This document shows positions 9,325 through 17,922 of a DNA stretch of 48,709 nucleotides, piece by piece. Made by a program: the position numbers and the translations under genes. Under the pieces are notes generated by a model, which saw nothing but the letters and a program-made list of their open reading frames with translations, was not told the DNA's origin and searched no databases. Position 1 is the first letter of the stretch; every line of letters starts with the position of its first letter. The stretch comes from an uncultured Tateyamaria sp. (lineage in GTDB: Bacteria; Pseudomonadota; Alphaproteobacteria; Rhodobacterales; Rhodobacteraceae): contig CAJQRC010000008.1 of the NCBI GenBank assembly GCA_905480645.1, positions 1 to 48,709 of the forward strand, given 5' to 3'.

Positions 9325-10125
9325 ATGCACGAAAAGGAACGACACAAAATCATTTTGTCAGCTGTTGAGGAACGGCCAGTGGTTACTGTGGTTGAACTAT
9401 GCAACTTCACTGGGGCTTCAGAGGCAACAATCCGGCGTGACATTGCAACACTTGATCAAGATGAGCAGCTGCGACGGGTTCGAGGTGGTGCAGAAGCAAT
9501 TAGTCCACCTCAGTTTGTAGGCCTAGCGGGTCGTCCGTTTTCTGTGAATGAAAAGATGAGAATTGAAGAAAAGCAGGCAATTGCTGCTGCAGCCGTTGAG
9601 CTGTGCGAAGATGGCGATGCGATCATTATCAACGGAGGTACGACTACCTTCTCAATGGTCCATCCACTGGCCAGCCGCCGTATGCAAGTTTTTACAAACT
9701 CGTTCCCGATTGCTGAACACTTGCTTAAACATTCCAGGAATACAGTGATGCTATCAGGCGGTACGATTTACCGAGAACAGAACATCATCTTGTCGCCTTT
9801 CGAAAATGATGTCACGCGAAATTTTTGTGCCAAACGTATGTTTATGGGAGCTAAAGGTTTAGGGCCACTTGGTCTTATGGAGGCTGACCCACTTCTGATT
9901 CAAGCGGAACAAAAGCTTATTGGACAAGCGGACGAGCTTGTTGTTCTTGCTGACAGCACAAAGTTTGACCAGCGGTCTAGCCTGGTTCTGTGTCCGTTGC
10001 ATCGCATTACCACTGTCATCACAGATGACCAAGTTTCAGATAAAGCGGCCGCTCTGCTTGAGGCCGCTGACGTGACTTTGATCGTCGCCCAAATGGGAGG
10101 CGCTCAGCAAACCGTGGCCTCGTAA
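9325..10125 (+). CDS. rhaR: DeoR-family transcriptional regulator of rhamnose catabolism
   Basis: 266 residues. The N-terminal DeoR-type helix-turn-helix covers about residues 6-60 ('VTVVELCNFTGASEATIRRD'), followed by a sugar-phosphate-sensing domain with 'IIINGGTTTFSMV' and 'LADSTKF', as in other DeoR repressors. It is the first gene of the rightward rha operon and divergent from rhaD, with the phased operator array just upstream, so autoregulation and control of both operons are likely. In Rhizobium leguminosarum the equivalent RhaR is a negative regulator. The name follows rhizobial usage and is unrelated to E. coli RhaR, an AraC-type activator. The inducer is probably a rhamnose intermediate, which is inference. 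Confidence 0.92.
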   Translation: MHEKERHKIILSAVEERPVVTVVELCNFTGASEATIRRDIATLDQDEQLRRVRGGAEAISPPQFVGLAGRPFSVNEKMRIEEKQAIAAAAVELCEDGDAIIINGGTTTFSMVHPLASRRMQVFTNSFPIAEHLLKHSRNTVMLSGGTIYREQNIILSPFENDVTRNFCAKRMFMGAKGLGPLGLMEADPLLIQAEQKLIGQADELVVLADSTKFDQRSSLVLCPLHRITTVITDDQVSDKAAALLEAADVTLIVAQMGGAQQTVAS

Positions 10126-10163
10126 GGGCCATCAATAGTGAACGTACTTTATGGAGGAAACCA

Positions 10164-11162
10164 ATGAAACGTCGCACATTAACGTCACTTACTGCAGGTC
10201 TTAGCTTAGCGGCTGGCCTATTTGGCACCACCGCAATAGCTGCAGACGACATGCGTATTGCGCTTGTTGTAAAAGCACTCGGCATTGGCTTTTTTGAAGC
10301 TGCAGCTGAAGGTGCAAAAGAAGCAGCCGCTGAACTAGGTGGTGTAGAAATCATTTATACTGGCCCGACAGATACGACGGCAGAAGGGCAGATTGAGGTT
10401 ATCAATTCGCTGATTGCGCAGGGCGTTGACGCCATAGCAATTTCAGCAAATGACCCTGATGCTTTAGTGCCTAGTTTGAAAAAGGCTATGAGCCGCGGTA
10501 TTGCGGTTGTATCTTGGGACTCTGGGGTTGCACCTGAAGGCCGTCAGATGCATCTGAATCCTTCGTCAACTGATCTCATTGGGAATACGATCATTAAGCT
10601 TGCTGCTGATCACATGCCTGATGGTGGCGACGTTGCAATTCTGTCAGCTACGGCGACCGCTACTAACCAGAATGCTTGGATAGAGGCTGCCAAAAAAGCT
10701 CTCCCAAGTTACCCTGGTGTGAACCTTGCTGCAACAGTTTATGGGGATGACCTTTCGGATAAATCTTATCGTGAAGCGCAGGGTCTTATGACGTCTTACC
10801 CTGATCTGAAGGCGATTATCGCTCCTACGACAGTTGGTATATTGGCGTCCTGCCAAGCGGTCACTGATGCTGGTAAGGTTGGTGAGATTAACGTGACGGG
10901 TCTTGGCCTTCCGTCTGAAATGGCTGGATGTGTGGATAGCGGTGCCACAAAGAGTTTTGCTATCTGGAATCCGATTGATCTTGGGTATTCTGCCGTGATG
11001 CTTGCGCATGCGATAGCTAAAGGTGCGGATGCTGCGCCAGGTGCAGAAATACCAATGGGCCGGATGGGATCTGTCAAGTTAGATGATACAAATTCGGCTG
11101 CTATGTCAGACCCTTTCACTTATGACAGCTCTAACATCGACCAATTTAAGTCGATTTTTTAA
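10164..11162 (+). CDS. rhaS: rhamnose ABC transporter, periplasmic binding protein
   Basis: 332 residues. A signal peptide covers residues 1 to about 27 (Lys/Arg start, hydrophobic core 'LTAGLSLAAGLFG', cleavage after 'AIA'). The rest is a type I sugar-binding fold (Peripla_BP_4) resembling ribose/rhamnose binding proteins ('LIAQGVDAIAISANDPDAL'). It captures rhamnose in the periplasm for the RhaT/RhaP/RhaQ importer. ATG at 10164 follows GGAGG. A stem-loop behind the gene (11178-11208) may protect the 3' end of its mRNA and raise its level above the other transporter genes. RhaS in rhizobial nomenclature is not the E. coli regulator of that name. Confidence 0.93.
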   Translation: MKRRTLTSLTAGLSLAAGLFGTTAIAADDMRIALVVKALGIGFFEAAAEGAKEAAAELGGVEIIYTGPTDTTAEGQIEVINSLIAQGVDAIAISANDPDALVPSLKKAMSRGIAVVSWDSGVAPEGRQMHLNPSSTDLIGNTIIKLAADHMPDGGDVAILSATATATNQNAWIEAAKKALPSYPGVNLAATVYGDDLSDKSYREAQGLMTSYPDLKAIIAPTTVGILASCQAVTDAGKVGEINVTGLGLPSEMAGCVDSGATKSFAIWNPIDLGYSAVMLAHAIAKGADAAPGAEIPMGRMGSVKLDDTNSAAMSDPFTYDSSNIDQFKSIF

Positions 11163-11177
11163 GCCAAGCTAACATAT

Positions 11178-11208
11178 CTTCGGCGCAGTGCATCAGGCTG
11201 TGCCGAAG
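11178..11208 (+). other. stem-loop in the rhaS-rhaT spacer
   Basis: CTTCGGC (11178-11184) pairs with GCCGAAG (11202-11208), and an inner CAG/CTG pair follows a single mismatch. No T-run follows, so full termination is unlikely. Stable hairpins after the binding-protein gene commonly protect that part of an ABC-transporter mRNA. Confidence 0.6.
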
Positions 11209-11238
11209 GATTTAGAGAGTTAGGAATCAAAACTTTTG

Positions 11239-12771
11239 ATGCAAAAACAAGCAGACGCGATCTTACCTCTGAAAGAGATATCTAAATCTCCAGCCGTTTT
11301 AGAGCTTAAAGCAGTTACTAAGGTTTTTCCTGGTGTCAAAGCTCTTTCTGAAGTTTCGCTGAAATTGATTCCTGGCGAGGTCACTGCTCTCGTGGGTGAG
11401 AACGGTGCGGGGAAATCAACGGTCGTCAAGATATTAACTGGTATATACCAACCTGATGATGGCATAATTCTTGTTGATGGCCAGCCAACAATTTTTCCTG
11501 TGCCTCAAGCTGCATCCCAAAGTGGTGTGACAGCTATTCACCAGGAAACAGTACTTTTTGATGAATTATCTGTGGCTGAAAACATCTTTCTCGGTCACGC
11601 TCCCCGAGGCAGATTTGGTCTTATTGATCTAAAAATCATGAATAAAAAGTCGTGTGACATTTTACACAGCATTGGTGCAAGAATTGATCCTGAACAAAAG
11701 CTTAAAGACCTAGGTATTGCAAATAAACATCTTGTGGCCATAGCTCGTGCTCTTTCAACTGATGCCCGCGTTGTTATTATGGATGAACCGACAGCGTCTC
11801 TCTCACATAAAGAAATTGAAGAGCTTTACGAACTTGTTGAAAGCCTAAAATCTCAAGGTAAGGCAATACTCTTTATTAGTCATAAGTTTGACGAAATATT
11901 CCGTATTGCAGACAATTATACCGTTTTCCGTGATGGCCAAATTATTGGTGATGGTGCAATTTCTGATGTGACCGATGCTGACCTTGTTAAAATGATGGTA
12001 GGTCGCGATGTCAGTCAAATTTTCCCAAAACGAAAGACAAGTCTGGGCAAAGTTATTTTGCAAGTGAAGAGCTATACGCATCCGACGGAGTTCGAGGATA
12101 TTTCTTTTACCCTACGCAAAGGCGAAATTCTTGGTTTCTACGGTTTAGTTGGAGCTGGCCGCTCGGAGTTTATGCAGGCTCTTTTTGGAATAACCCTCAA
12201 CACTTTTGGAACCATTAAGATTGAGGATAAACCCGTTCAGATTAAATCCCCTGCAGACGCAGTGGAAAACGGGATTGTTTATGTTCCCGAAGATCGTGGC
12301 AGGCAGGGTGCAATCCTTGATTTACCAATCTTTCAGAATATCACATTACCGTCACTTGGAAAAATTTCTGGAAATGGATTTCTTAAACTGGCTAAGGAGT
12401 TTAAATTAGCCCGGGATTATACTGAACGTCTTGAGCTTCGAGCGGCGTCGTTCGACACGCATGTCGGTAATCTTTCAGGTGGAAATCAGCAAAAAGTAGT
12501 AATTGCGAAATGGTTAGCAACACAGCCTAAAATCATCATCCTAGATGAGCCGACTAAGGGTGTCGATATTGGGTCTAAGGCTGCGGTACATGAGTTTATG
12601 GCGGAACTCGCTGAACAGGGGCTTGCAATCATTATGGTAAGCTCTGAAATACCCGAAGTTTTGGGTATGTCAGACCGTGTCATCGTCATGCGTGAAGGCC
12701 GCATGGTGACTGAATTGAATGAAAACAATCTACAACCTGAAACACTGGTCCGCCACGCTGCTGGTATCTGA
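11239..12771 (+). CDS. rhaT: rhamnose ABC transporter, ATP-binding protein (two ATPase domains)
   Basis: About 510 residues with two tandem ABC domains, as in RbsA/XylG-type sugar importers. Domain 1 shows Walker A 'GENGAGKST' and Walker B 'VVIMDEPTASL'; domain 2 shows 'LSGGNQQKV' and 'IIILDEPTKGVD' but a degenerate Walker A ('GLVGAGRSE'), normal for this class. It powers rhamnose import from the cytoplasmic face. The start is ATG 11239, or TTG 11236 immediately before it; AGGA at 11222-11225 fits either loosely. It ends 12 bases ahead of rhaP. E. coli RhaT is an unrelated rhamnose-proton symporter. Confidence 0.94.
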   Translation: MQKQADAILPLKEISKSPAVLELKAVTKVFPGVKALSEVSLKLIPGEVTALVGENGAGKSTVVKILTGIYQPDDGIILVDGQPTIFPVPQAASQSGVTAIHQETVLFDELSVAENIFLGHAPRGRFGLIDLKIMNKKSCDILHSIGARIDPEQKLKDLGIANKHLVAIARALSTDARVVIMDEPTASLSHKEIEELYELVESLKSQGKAILFISHKFDEIFRIADNYTVFRDGQIIGDGAISDVTDADLVKMMVGRDVSQIFPKRKTSLGKVILQVKSYTHPTEFEDISFTLRKGEILGFYGLVGAGRSEFMQALFGITLNTFGTIKIEDKPVQIKSPADAVENGIVYVPEDRGRQGAILDLPIFQNITLPSLGKISGNGFLKLAKEFKLARDYTERLELRAASFDTHVGNLSGGNQQKVVIAKWLATQPKIIILDEPTKGVDIGSKAAVHEFMAELAEQGLAIIMVSSEIPEVLGMSDRVIVMREGRMVTELNENNLQPETLVRHAAGI

Positions 12772-12783
12772 GGTAATTACGAT

Positions 12784-13767
12784 ATGGTAAAACGCTTTAT
12801 TAAATCGAGAGAAACTTTTTTGATTTGCGCAATTATTTTACTCATAACGATTATTTCGTTGCGCTTTCCAGGCTTTATTAGACCTCAAAACCTTGCAAAT
12901 GTATTCAACGATACGTCGCCACTTATCCTTTTGGCGATTGGCCAAATGATTGTCATTTTGACTAAGTGCATAGACCTCAGTGTTGCAGCAAACTTAGCAC
13001 TTACTGGCATGGTGGTTGCCATGGTTAATGTGGCGGCTCCTGAACTTCCAATCGTTTTCACTCTCATGATGGCGGTTAGTCTTGGAGCATTACTCGGGAT
13101 GTTCAACGGAATCCTTGTCTGGAAGCTTGCGATCCCGTCAATCGTTGTGACACTCGGTACAATGACTATTTTCCGTGGTACTATTTTTGTGATTTCTGAC
13201 GGAAAATGGGTTAACAGCCACGAGATGAGTTCGGCTTTTAAAGCATTTCCTCGGATGGAAATTCTTGGCCTACCAGTCTTGGGCTGGATCGCTATCATTA
13301 CTGTAATGGTTTTTACGCTTGTCATGTCGCGAACAACATTGGGTCGGGCTTTCTATGCTGCTGGTGGAAACCCCCATGCAGCAACATATGCTGGTATAAA
13401 TGTTGGTAAAACTCAATTCTGGGCTTTTACAATTTCTGGGGCACTAGCGGGGTTATCGGGCTATCTTTGGGTATCACGATTTGCAGTAAGTTATGTGGAT
13501 ATTGCGGGTGGTTTTGAGCTTGATGTTGTCGCCGCGTGCGTAATCGGTGGTGTTTCTATCATGGGTGGAATTGGGACTGTTATTGGTGCACTTCTTGGCG
13601 CTCTTTTCCTAGGTATTATCAAGAATGCTCTTCCCGTTATCGACATTTCCCCATTTTGGCAGATGGCTATTTCTGGCTGTGCGATTATTATTGCTGTTGC
13701 GCTGAATGCACAGGCAAACCGCAAAAAGGGGCGCATTATTCTCAAACGTGCGGAGCTAAAAACGTGA
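12784..13767 (+). CDS. rhaP: rhamnose ABC transporter, permease RhaP
   Basis: 327 residues of the RbsC-type (BPD_transp_2) permease family, with about 8-10 membrane segments and the conserved 'TLGTMTIFRGTIFVISDG' and 'GGVSIMGGIGTVIGALLGA' stretches. It is one half of the inner-membrane channel; RhaQ is the other. GAGGT lies upstream of ATG 12784. Its stop overlaps the rhaQ start (GTGA at 13764-13767), which favours equal synthesis of the two subunits. Confidence 0.93.
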   Translation: MVKRFIKSRETFLICAIILLITIISLRFPGFIRPQNLANVFNDTSPLILLAIGQMIVILTKCIDLSVAANLALTGMVVAMVNVAAPELPIVFTLMMAVSLGALLGMFNGILVWKLAIPSIVVTLGTMTIFRGTIFVISDGKWVNSHEMSSAFKAFPRMEILGLPVLGWIAIITVMVFTLVMSRTTLGRAFYAAGGNPHAATYAGINVGKTQFWAFTISGALAGLSGYLWVSRFAVSYVDIAGGFELDVVAACVIGGVSIMGGIGTVIGALLGALFLGIIKNALPVIDISPFWQMAISGCAIIIAVALNAQANRKKGRIILKRAELKT

Positions 13768-14750
13768 CTATCTCATCCCGCACAATCCCAGATCGTCTGC
13801 GCTCTCCGCTTGAGCAAAGGCTCAAAAGCTGGGAAGCTTTACTTTTATTGGTGGCAATCTGCATCTTTGCTGCCAATAGCTTTGCTTCGCCTTATTTCCT
13901 AAATGCTTGGAACTTGAGTGATGCTACTTTCAATTTTACGGAAAAAGCAATGATAGCTTTTGCTATGGCACTGCTTATTATATCTGGTGAAATCGACTTA
14001 TCTGTCGCTTCTATTATCGCTTTGAGTTCTACGGCAATGGGCGCAGCAGTACAAATGGGAATGGGCACGCCAATCTTGGTGTTAATCGGTCTTGGTGTAG
14101 GTCTCTTGTGTGGATCTTTTAATGGGCTTTTAGTAACTCGCATGGGACTGCCATCGATTGTTGTCACTATTGGTACCATGAGTCTTTTTCGCGGTATCAG
14201 TTTCATTGTACTGGGTGATCAGGCATATCGTGGCTATCCATCGGATTTTTCTTGGTTTGGACAAGGTTATGTCTGGTGGGTCATATCGTTTGAGTTTGTG
14301 CTTTTTATGGTCATTGCCGCGATATACTTTGTCCTTTTGCATAAGACTAATTTTGGGCGCGCAGTGTACGCAATTGGCAACAATCCGACCGGTGCTCTTT
14401 TTTCTGGAATTCGAGTTCAAAGGATAAAATTTATTTTATTCATTTTGACTGGTCTGATGTCTGGCATTGCAGCAATTTGTTTGACGGCCCGGCTTGGTTC
14501 TACCCGTCCTTCTATTGCGACAGGTTGGGAGCTTGAGGTTGTAACCATGGTGGTGCTCGGTGGTATCAGTATTCTGGGTGGATCTGGTACAATAGTAGGG
14601 GTTATAATTGCAGCCTTCGTGATGGGATTGGTGACCTTTGGTCTGGGCCTGTTAAACGTGCCGGGCATAGTTATGTCTATCGTAATCGGTGCGCTATTGA
14701 TTGGAGTTATTGCACTGCCGCGGTTATGGTCTGTCTGGAGAGCTAGATAA
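13764..14750 (+). CDS. rhaQ: rhamnose ABC transporter, permease RhaQ
   Basis: 328 residues from the GTG at 13764, which overlaps the rhaP stop as GTGA. The reading frame stays open upstream, but that part runs inside rhaP and is not used. It is a second RbsC-type permease, with '[20 protein letters not shown]' and '[15 protein letters not shown]' paralleling RhaP. With RhaP it forms the heterodimeric membrane channel. Its stop TAA shares its last base with the rhaU ATG (TAATG at 14748-14752). Confidence 0.93.
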   Translation: MTISSRTIPDRLRSPLEQRLKSWEALLLLVAICIFAANSFASPYFLNAWNLSDATFNFTEKAMIAFAMALLIISGEIDLSVASIIALSSTAMGAAVQMGMGTPILVLIGLGVGLLCGSFNGLLVTRMGLPSIVVTIGTMSLFRGISFIVLGDQAYRGYPSDFSWFGQGYVWWVISFEFVLFMVIAAIYFVLLHKTNFGRAVYAIGNNPTGALFSGIRVQRIKFILFILTGLMSGIAAICLTARLGSTRPSIATGWELEVVTMVVLGGISILGGSGTIVGVIIAAFVMGLVTFGLGLLNVPGIVMSIVIGALLIGVIALPRLWSVWRAR

Positions 14751-15064
14751 TGGAAAAATTCGCGTTTAAGATGCAGTTGAACCCAGGTTGTCGCGAAGAA
14801 TATATTAAACGGCATGCAGAGATATGGCCAGAACTTATAAGTCTATTAAAACAAGCAGGAATCTTAGACTACTCTATTCACCTCGATACCGAGACTGATA
14901 TCTTGTTTGGTGTTCTTTGGCGCAAAGACAGTCATTCTATGAATGATTTGCCTAACCATCCTGTTATGCAGAAATGGTGGGCGTATATGGCCGACATTAT
15001 GAAGGTTAACCCCAATAACGAGCCAGTTTCTAAACCTCTGGAAATCGTTTTTCACATGCCATGA
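14750..15064 (+). CDS. rhaU: L-rhamnose mutarotase
   Basis: 104 residues, the exact size of the RhaM/RhaU family (dimeric ferredoxin-like fold). '[24 protein letters not shown]' at the N-terminus and the 'LFGVLWRKD' and '[10 protein letters not shown]' segments are characteristic. It interconverts alpha and beta anomers of L-rhamnose, giving the isomerase its preferred form. It is overlapped at both ends: TAATG with rhaQ and ATGA with rhaK, so it is translated as part of a tight rhaQUK block. Confidence 0.95.
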   Translation: MEKFAFKMQLNPGCREEYIKRHAEIWPELISLLKQAGILDYSIHLDTETDILFGVLWRKDSHSMNDLPNHPVMQKWWAYMADIMKVNPNNEPVSKPLEIVFHMP

Positions 15065-16449
15065 CAGATCATATAGCCGTCATCGATATTGGGAAGACGA
15101 ACGTAAAATTGGCATTGGTTGACAGGTGTAGCTTAAATGAGATTTTAGTAATCAAGCGTGCAAATGTTGTTCGACAAGAACCGCCGTGGCCACATTTTGA
15201 CGTTGAAGGTCATTGGGATTTTATATTAGGTGGTTTACGCGATTTTCATGCTTCTCACCGCGTTGATGCCATCTCTATAACAACGCACGGGGCGTCTGTT
15301 GCGCTCCTTGATAAAAAAGGAGAGTTGGTAGCGCCAATCCTCGACTATGAATTTTCTGATTTAGATCTACAGACCGAAACCTACAACTCTATCCGACCAC
15401 CTTTTTCGGAAACTGGGTCACCTCGGCTTAAAGGAGGGTTAAATATTGGTGCGCAGCTTTTCTGGCAGTTTAGATCAGATTCTGCGTTAAAAGAGCGGAC
15501 ACATCAAATAGTCACATATCCGCAGTATTGGGGAGCTAAGTTGACTGGTGTAACAGCAACAGACGTTACATCGCTTGGGTGTCATACTGATCTTTGGAAT
15601 CCGCGTGAAGGAGCAGTGTCATCATTGGCCGCTTCACTTAATATTACAGAAAAAATTGCCCCAGTTCGTAAACCTTCAGACGTACTGGGAACTATTTTGT
15701 CGCAAGTTGCAGAACAAACTGACTTGCCAATTGAAACTCCTGTTTATTGTGGCATTCACGATTCAAACGCTTCATTGCTTCCCTATATTTATACTGAAAA
15801 GCCCCCTTTTAGTGTTATTTCAACAGGTACTTGGGTGGTCGCAATGTCAATTGGTGGCAAAGATATTACTCTTAATCCTGATTTGGATACCTTAATCAAT
15901 GTTACAGCTTTAGGCGAGCCGGCACCTTCAGCTCGTTTTATGGGTGGCAGAGAGTATGTTTTAATGACTGGTGGGTTGAATTGCACTCCTAAGAAAACTG
16001 ATTTAGATTTTGTTCTTTCAAATAATATTATGCTTTTGCCAGCGGTCGTTGAGGAGACGGGCCCTTTTAAAGGGCGCCGTTCTGAATGGGTGGGCTCTGA
16101 ACCAGAAATTGGGTCTGGTAAGCGTGAAGCTGCTATTGCTCTTTATCTTGCTTTAGTGACCGCCAAATGTCTGTCAAACATCGGTCATGATGGAAAGATC
16201 ATTGTAGAAGGTCCATTTGCAGACAACTTCTTTTTCCTTGATATGTTAACTGTTGCAGCGACTTCAGAGGTATTTTCTGCATTGGGAAAAACAGGGACAA
16301 GTTCAGGAGCAGCAATGCTCGCACCAGGGCCAATCCGAGCCCGATTGACTAAAGAACAACCAGTTTCTGTACCTAGTGAATTAGTTGATCATTTAAAAAT
16401 CTATGCGGAACACTGGAAACGCTCATGCGGTATCAATTATTATGATTAA
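15061..16449 (+). CDS. rhaK: rhamnulokinase-type FGGY kinase
   Basis: 462 residues of the FGGY carbohydrate kinase family. The N-terminal phosphate-binding segment reads '[17 protein letters not shown]'; '[10 protein letters not shown]' lies mid-protein and '[10 protein letters not shown]' in the C-terminal ATPase half. It phosphorylates rhamnulose to rhamnulose 1-phosphate. In Rhizobium leguminosarum, RhaK is also needed for activity of the rhamnose ABC transporter, so it is more than a metabolic enzyme there. ATG 15061 overlaps the rhaU stop (ATGA). It is the last gene of the operon; only 35 bases separate it from the convergent chrR, with no clear terminator hairpin. Confidence 0.92.
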   Translation: MTDHIAVIDIGKTNVKLALVDRCSLNEILVIKRANVVRQEPPWPHFDVEGHWDFILGGLRDFHASHRVDAISITTHGASVALLDKKGELVAPILDYEFSDLDLQTETYNSIRPPFSETGSPRLKGGLNIGAQLFWQFRSDSALKERTHQIVTYPQYWGAKLTGVTATDVTSLGCHTDLWNPREGAVSSLAASLNITEKIAPVRKPSDVLGTILSQVAEQTDLPIETPVYCGIHDSNASLLPYIYTEKPPFSVISTGTWVVAMSIGGKDITLNPDLDTLINVTALGEPAPSARFMGGREYVLMTGGLNCTPKKTDLDFVLSNNIMLLPAVVEETGPFKGRRSEWVGSEPEIGSGKREAAIALYLALVTAKCLSNIGHDGKIIVEGPFADNFFFLDMLTVAATSEVFSALGKTGTSSGAAMLAPGPIRARLTKEQPVSVPSELVDHLKIYAEHWKRSCGINYYD

Positions 16450-16484
16450 AAGATTATATATGTTTTGATGTTAAACGGAATTTT

Positions 16485-17141
16485 TTACATCTGAGCAAAT
16501 CTCTGCATGATTTTTGGGATTAAACCGTCAAACTTAAGGCGTGCGTCCGAAACTACAAGGCAAATACAATCTTCATTGATGTCTGCAATCGGCGTGTGAT
16601 GAATTTCGCTGTCGGCCATTTCTACATCGCCTCTGGCGAAATAGTCATCTTCATCCTTGAAAGCACCTTGCAGTACCATTGTTAATTCTAGCCCTTGATG
16701 GCCATGATCAGGCATAGCGGCACCTGCTGGGATAAAAAGTAATCTAGCGGATGCAGCGTCAGAGGTAGGCAGTATGGCTTGCTTAACTCCCATTCCGACC
16801 GCCCTCCATTTAACGTCCGCAAGCCCGCCGCCTATATAATCTTGTATAGGCTTGGGCAAAACTCGATCATCTATCCGACTTGGGACCGGCTTGTGCGTTG
16901 GACCCTCTCGGATAAGTGCTAATGTTGCATTAAGACTATCAGATGCCATTGGAGTATCCGTCTCAACAGAACTGTTAAGCACCTCTCCTCCGATGGCATC
17001 AAAACTTTCTAATTGAGCACGACAAGTACTGCATAAGGAAATATGCGAAGCAACCATCAGGCTAAATGCTTCGGGCAATGAACCTGAGGAGTATCCCAAA
17101 AGAATATTGTCTGACAAATGATGTTTAATTGCGTTGTACAT
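16485..17141 (-). CDS. chrR: ChrR-type cupin anti-sigma factor
   Basis: 218 residues from the ATG at 17141 (a GTG at 17153, overlapping the rpoE stop as GTGA, is an alternative). The N-terminal zinc anti-sigma domain has the ligands H8, H33, C37 and C40 in 'HISLCSTC'. The C-terminal cupin shows 'DHGHQGLE' and a later 'IHH', matching the second zinc site of ChrR. In Rhodobacter sphaeroides ChrR holds RpoE inactive and releases it under singlet oxygen; the cupin half is needed for that response. The zinc-site residues are intact, so the same role is likely. Confidence 0.93.
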   Translation of the reverse strand: MYNAIKHHLSDNILLGYSSGSLPEAFSLMVASHISLCSTCRAQLESFDAIGGEVLNSSVETDTPMASDSLNATLALIREGPTHKPVPSRIDDRVLPKPIQDYIGGGLADVKWRAVGMGVKQAILPTSDAASARLLFIPAGAAMPDHGHQGLELTMVLQGAFKDEDDYFARGDVEMADSEIHHTPIADINEDCICLVVSDARLKFDGLIPKIMQRFAQM

Positions 17142-17149
17142 ATTGTTGT

Positions 17150-17698
17150 TCACTTTACCTCGTGGCGTAATCTGTCTAGCGCCAATCTAATTCTGGATTT
17201 GATCGTGCCAAGGGGCAGACCAGTTTGTGCGGCAATTTCACTGTGAGTGAGATCTCCAAAGTATGCTTTTTTAATTAAATCACGTTGGACTTCCGGAAGA
17301 TCGGCGATTGCCCTACCAAGTTGTTCGCTTTCTTGCTGAATTACCATTACGTCGGTTTGATCTGGTTCTTCTTCAGGGCCCCAAGTCAACTCTTCAGGTT
17401 CCGGACGCCGCTCTTTTCTGAGCACGTCGATCTTCCGATTTCTGGCTATGGTAAAAATCCATGTCGCTACTGATGCTCTTGATGGGTCAAACATGTGAGC
17501 TTTGTGCCAACATGTTGCCATCACCTCCTGAGAACATTCTTCAGCTAGCGATAAGTTTGCTCCGGATTTTATAAGGAAACCTTTTATTCTAGGGGCAAAG
17601 TGTTCAAATAATTCTGCAAAAGCTGTTTGATCTTTTTGATCGCGGATACGCTCTATGTGATTCACCCAAAGCATCCGTTTGTTTTTATTTTCGTTCAT
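17150..17698 (-). CDS. rpoE: ECF sigma factor RpoE (singlet-oxygen response type)
   Basis: 182 residues from the ATG at 17698, close to the length of R. sphaeroides RpoE. Region 2 reads 'EECSQEVMATCWHKAHMFDP' then 'WIFTIARNRKIDVLR'; region 4 reads 'TGLPLGTIKSRIRLALDRLR'. The frame stays open to 17782, but the proposed promoter (-35 at 17816-17811) would start RNA near 17780, and GAGG lies about 9 bases ahead of the 17698 ATG. It is co-transcribed with chrR immediately downstream, and its targets probably include the divergent operon starting at 17923. It likely activates its own promoter. Confidence 0.92.
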   Translation of the reverse strand: MNENKNKRMLWVNHIERIRDQKDQTAFAELFEHFAPRIKGFLIKSGANLSLAEECSQEVMATCWHKAHMFDPSRASVATWIFTIARNRKIDVLRKERRPEPEELTWGPEEEPDQTDVMVIQQESEQLGRAIADLPEVQRDLIKKAYFGDLTHSEIAAQTGLPLGTIKSRIRLALDRLRHEVK

Positions 17699-17786
17699 GC
17701 GCGTTTGCCTCATAGCGAAAGTTGACGCCATATCGACGACAGGTAACTGCTGCTTAGCAGCTATATCTAAAACCATGAACATAGTT

Positions 17787-17816
17787 TGTGTACGGCATGG
17801 ACATTGTTCTGGATCA
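17787..17816 (-). promoter_or_regulatory. candidate RpoE-dependent promoter of rpoE-chrR
   Basis: On the minus strand TGATCC (17816-17811) is followed after 18 bases by TACACA (17792-17787). The -35 matches the TGATC-type element of R. sphaeroides RpoE promoters; the -10 is a weak match. RNA would start near 17780, ahead of the 17698 ATG. Confidence 0.5.
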
Positions 17817-17873
17817 AATAAATAAAAGCTGTACCAAAAATATAACTTAAGACTTTTGAAATCTGAATGCCTG

Positions 17874-17903
17874 TGATCTGCGTACTTACATCAACACTAT
17901 TAA
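17874..17903 (+). promoter_or_regulatory. candidate RpoE-dependent promoter of the 17923 operon
   Basis: TGATCT (17874-17879) and TATTAA (17898-17903) are separated by 18 bases and face the five-gene operon. RNA would start near 17910, leaving a very short leader before ATG 17923. The homologous operon in R. sphaeroides belongs to the RpoE regulon. Confidence 0.5.
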
Positions 17904-17922
17904 CGTCAGGACGCTTCCGTCA

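Noticed and set aside
13536-13763. Upstream extension of the rhaQ frame
   Set aside because: It lies wholly inside rhaP in another frame and would add a Cys/Trp-rich stretch foreign to permeases; the GTGA overlap gives a natural start.
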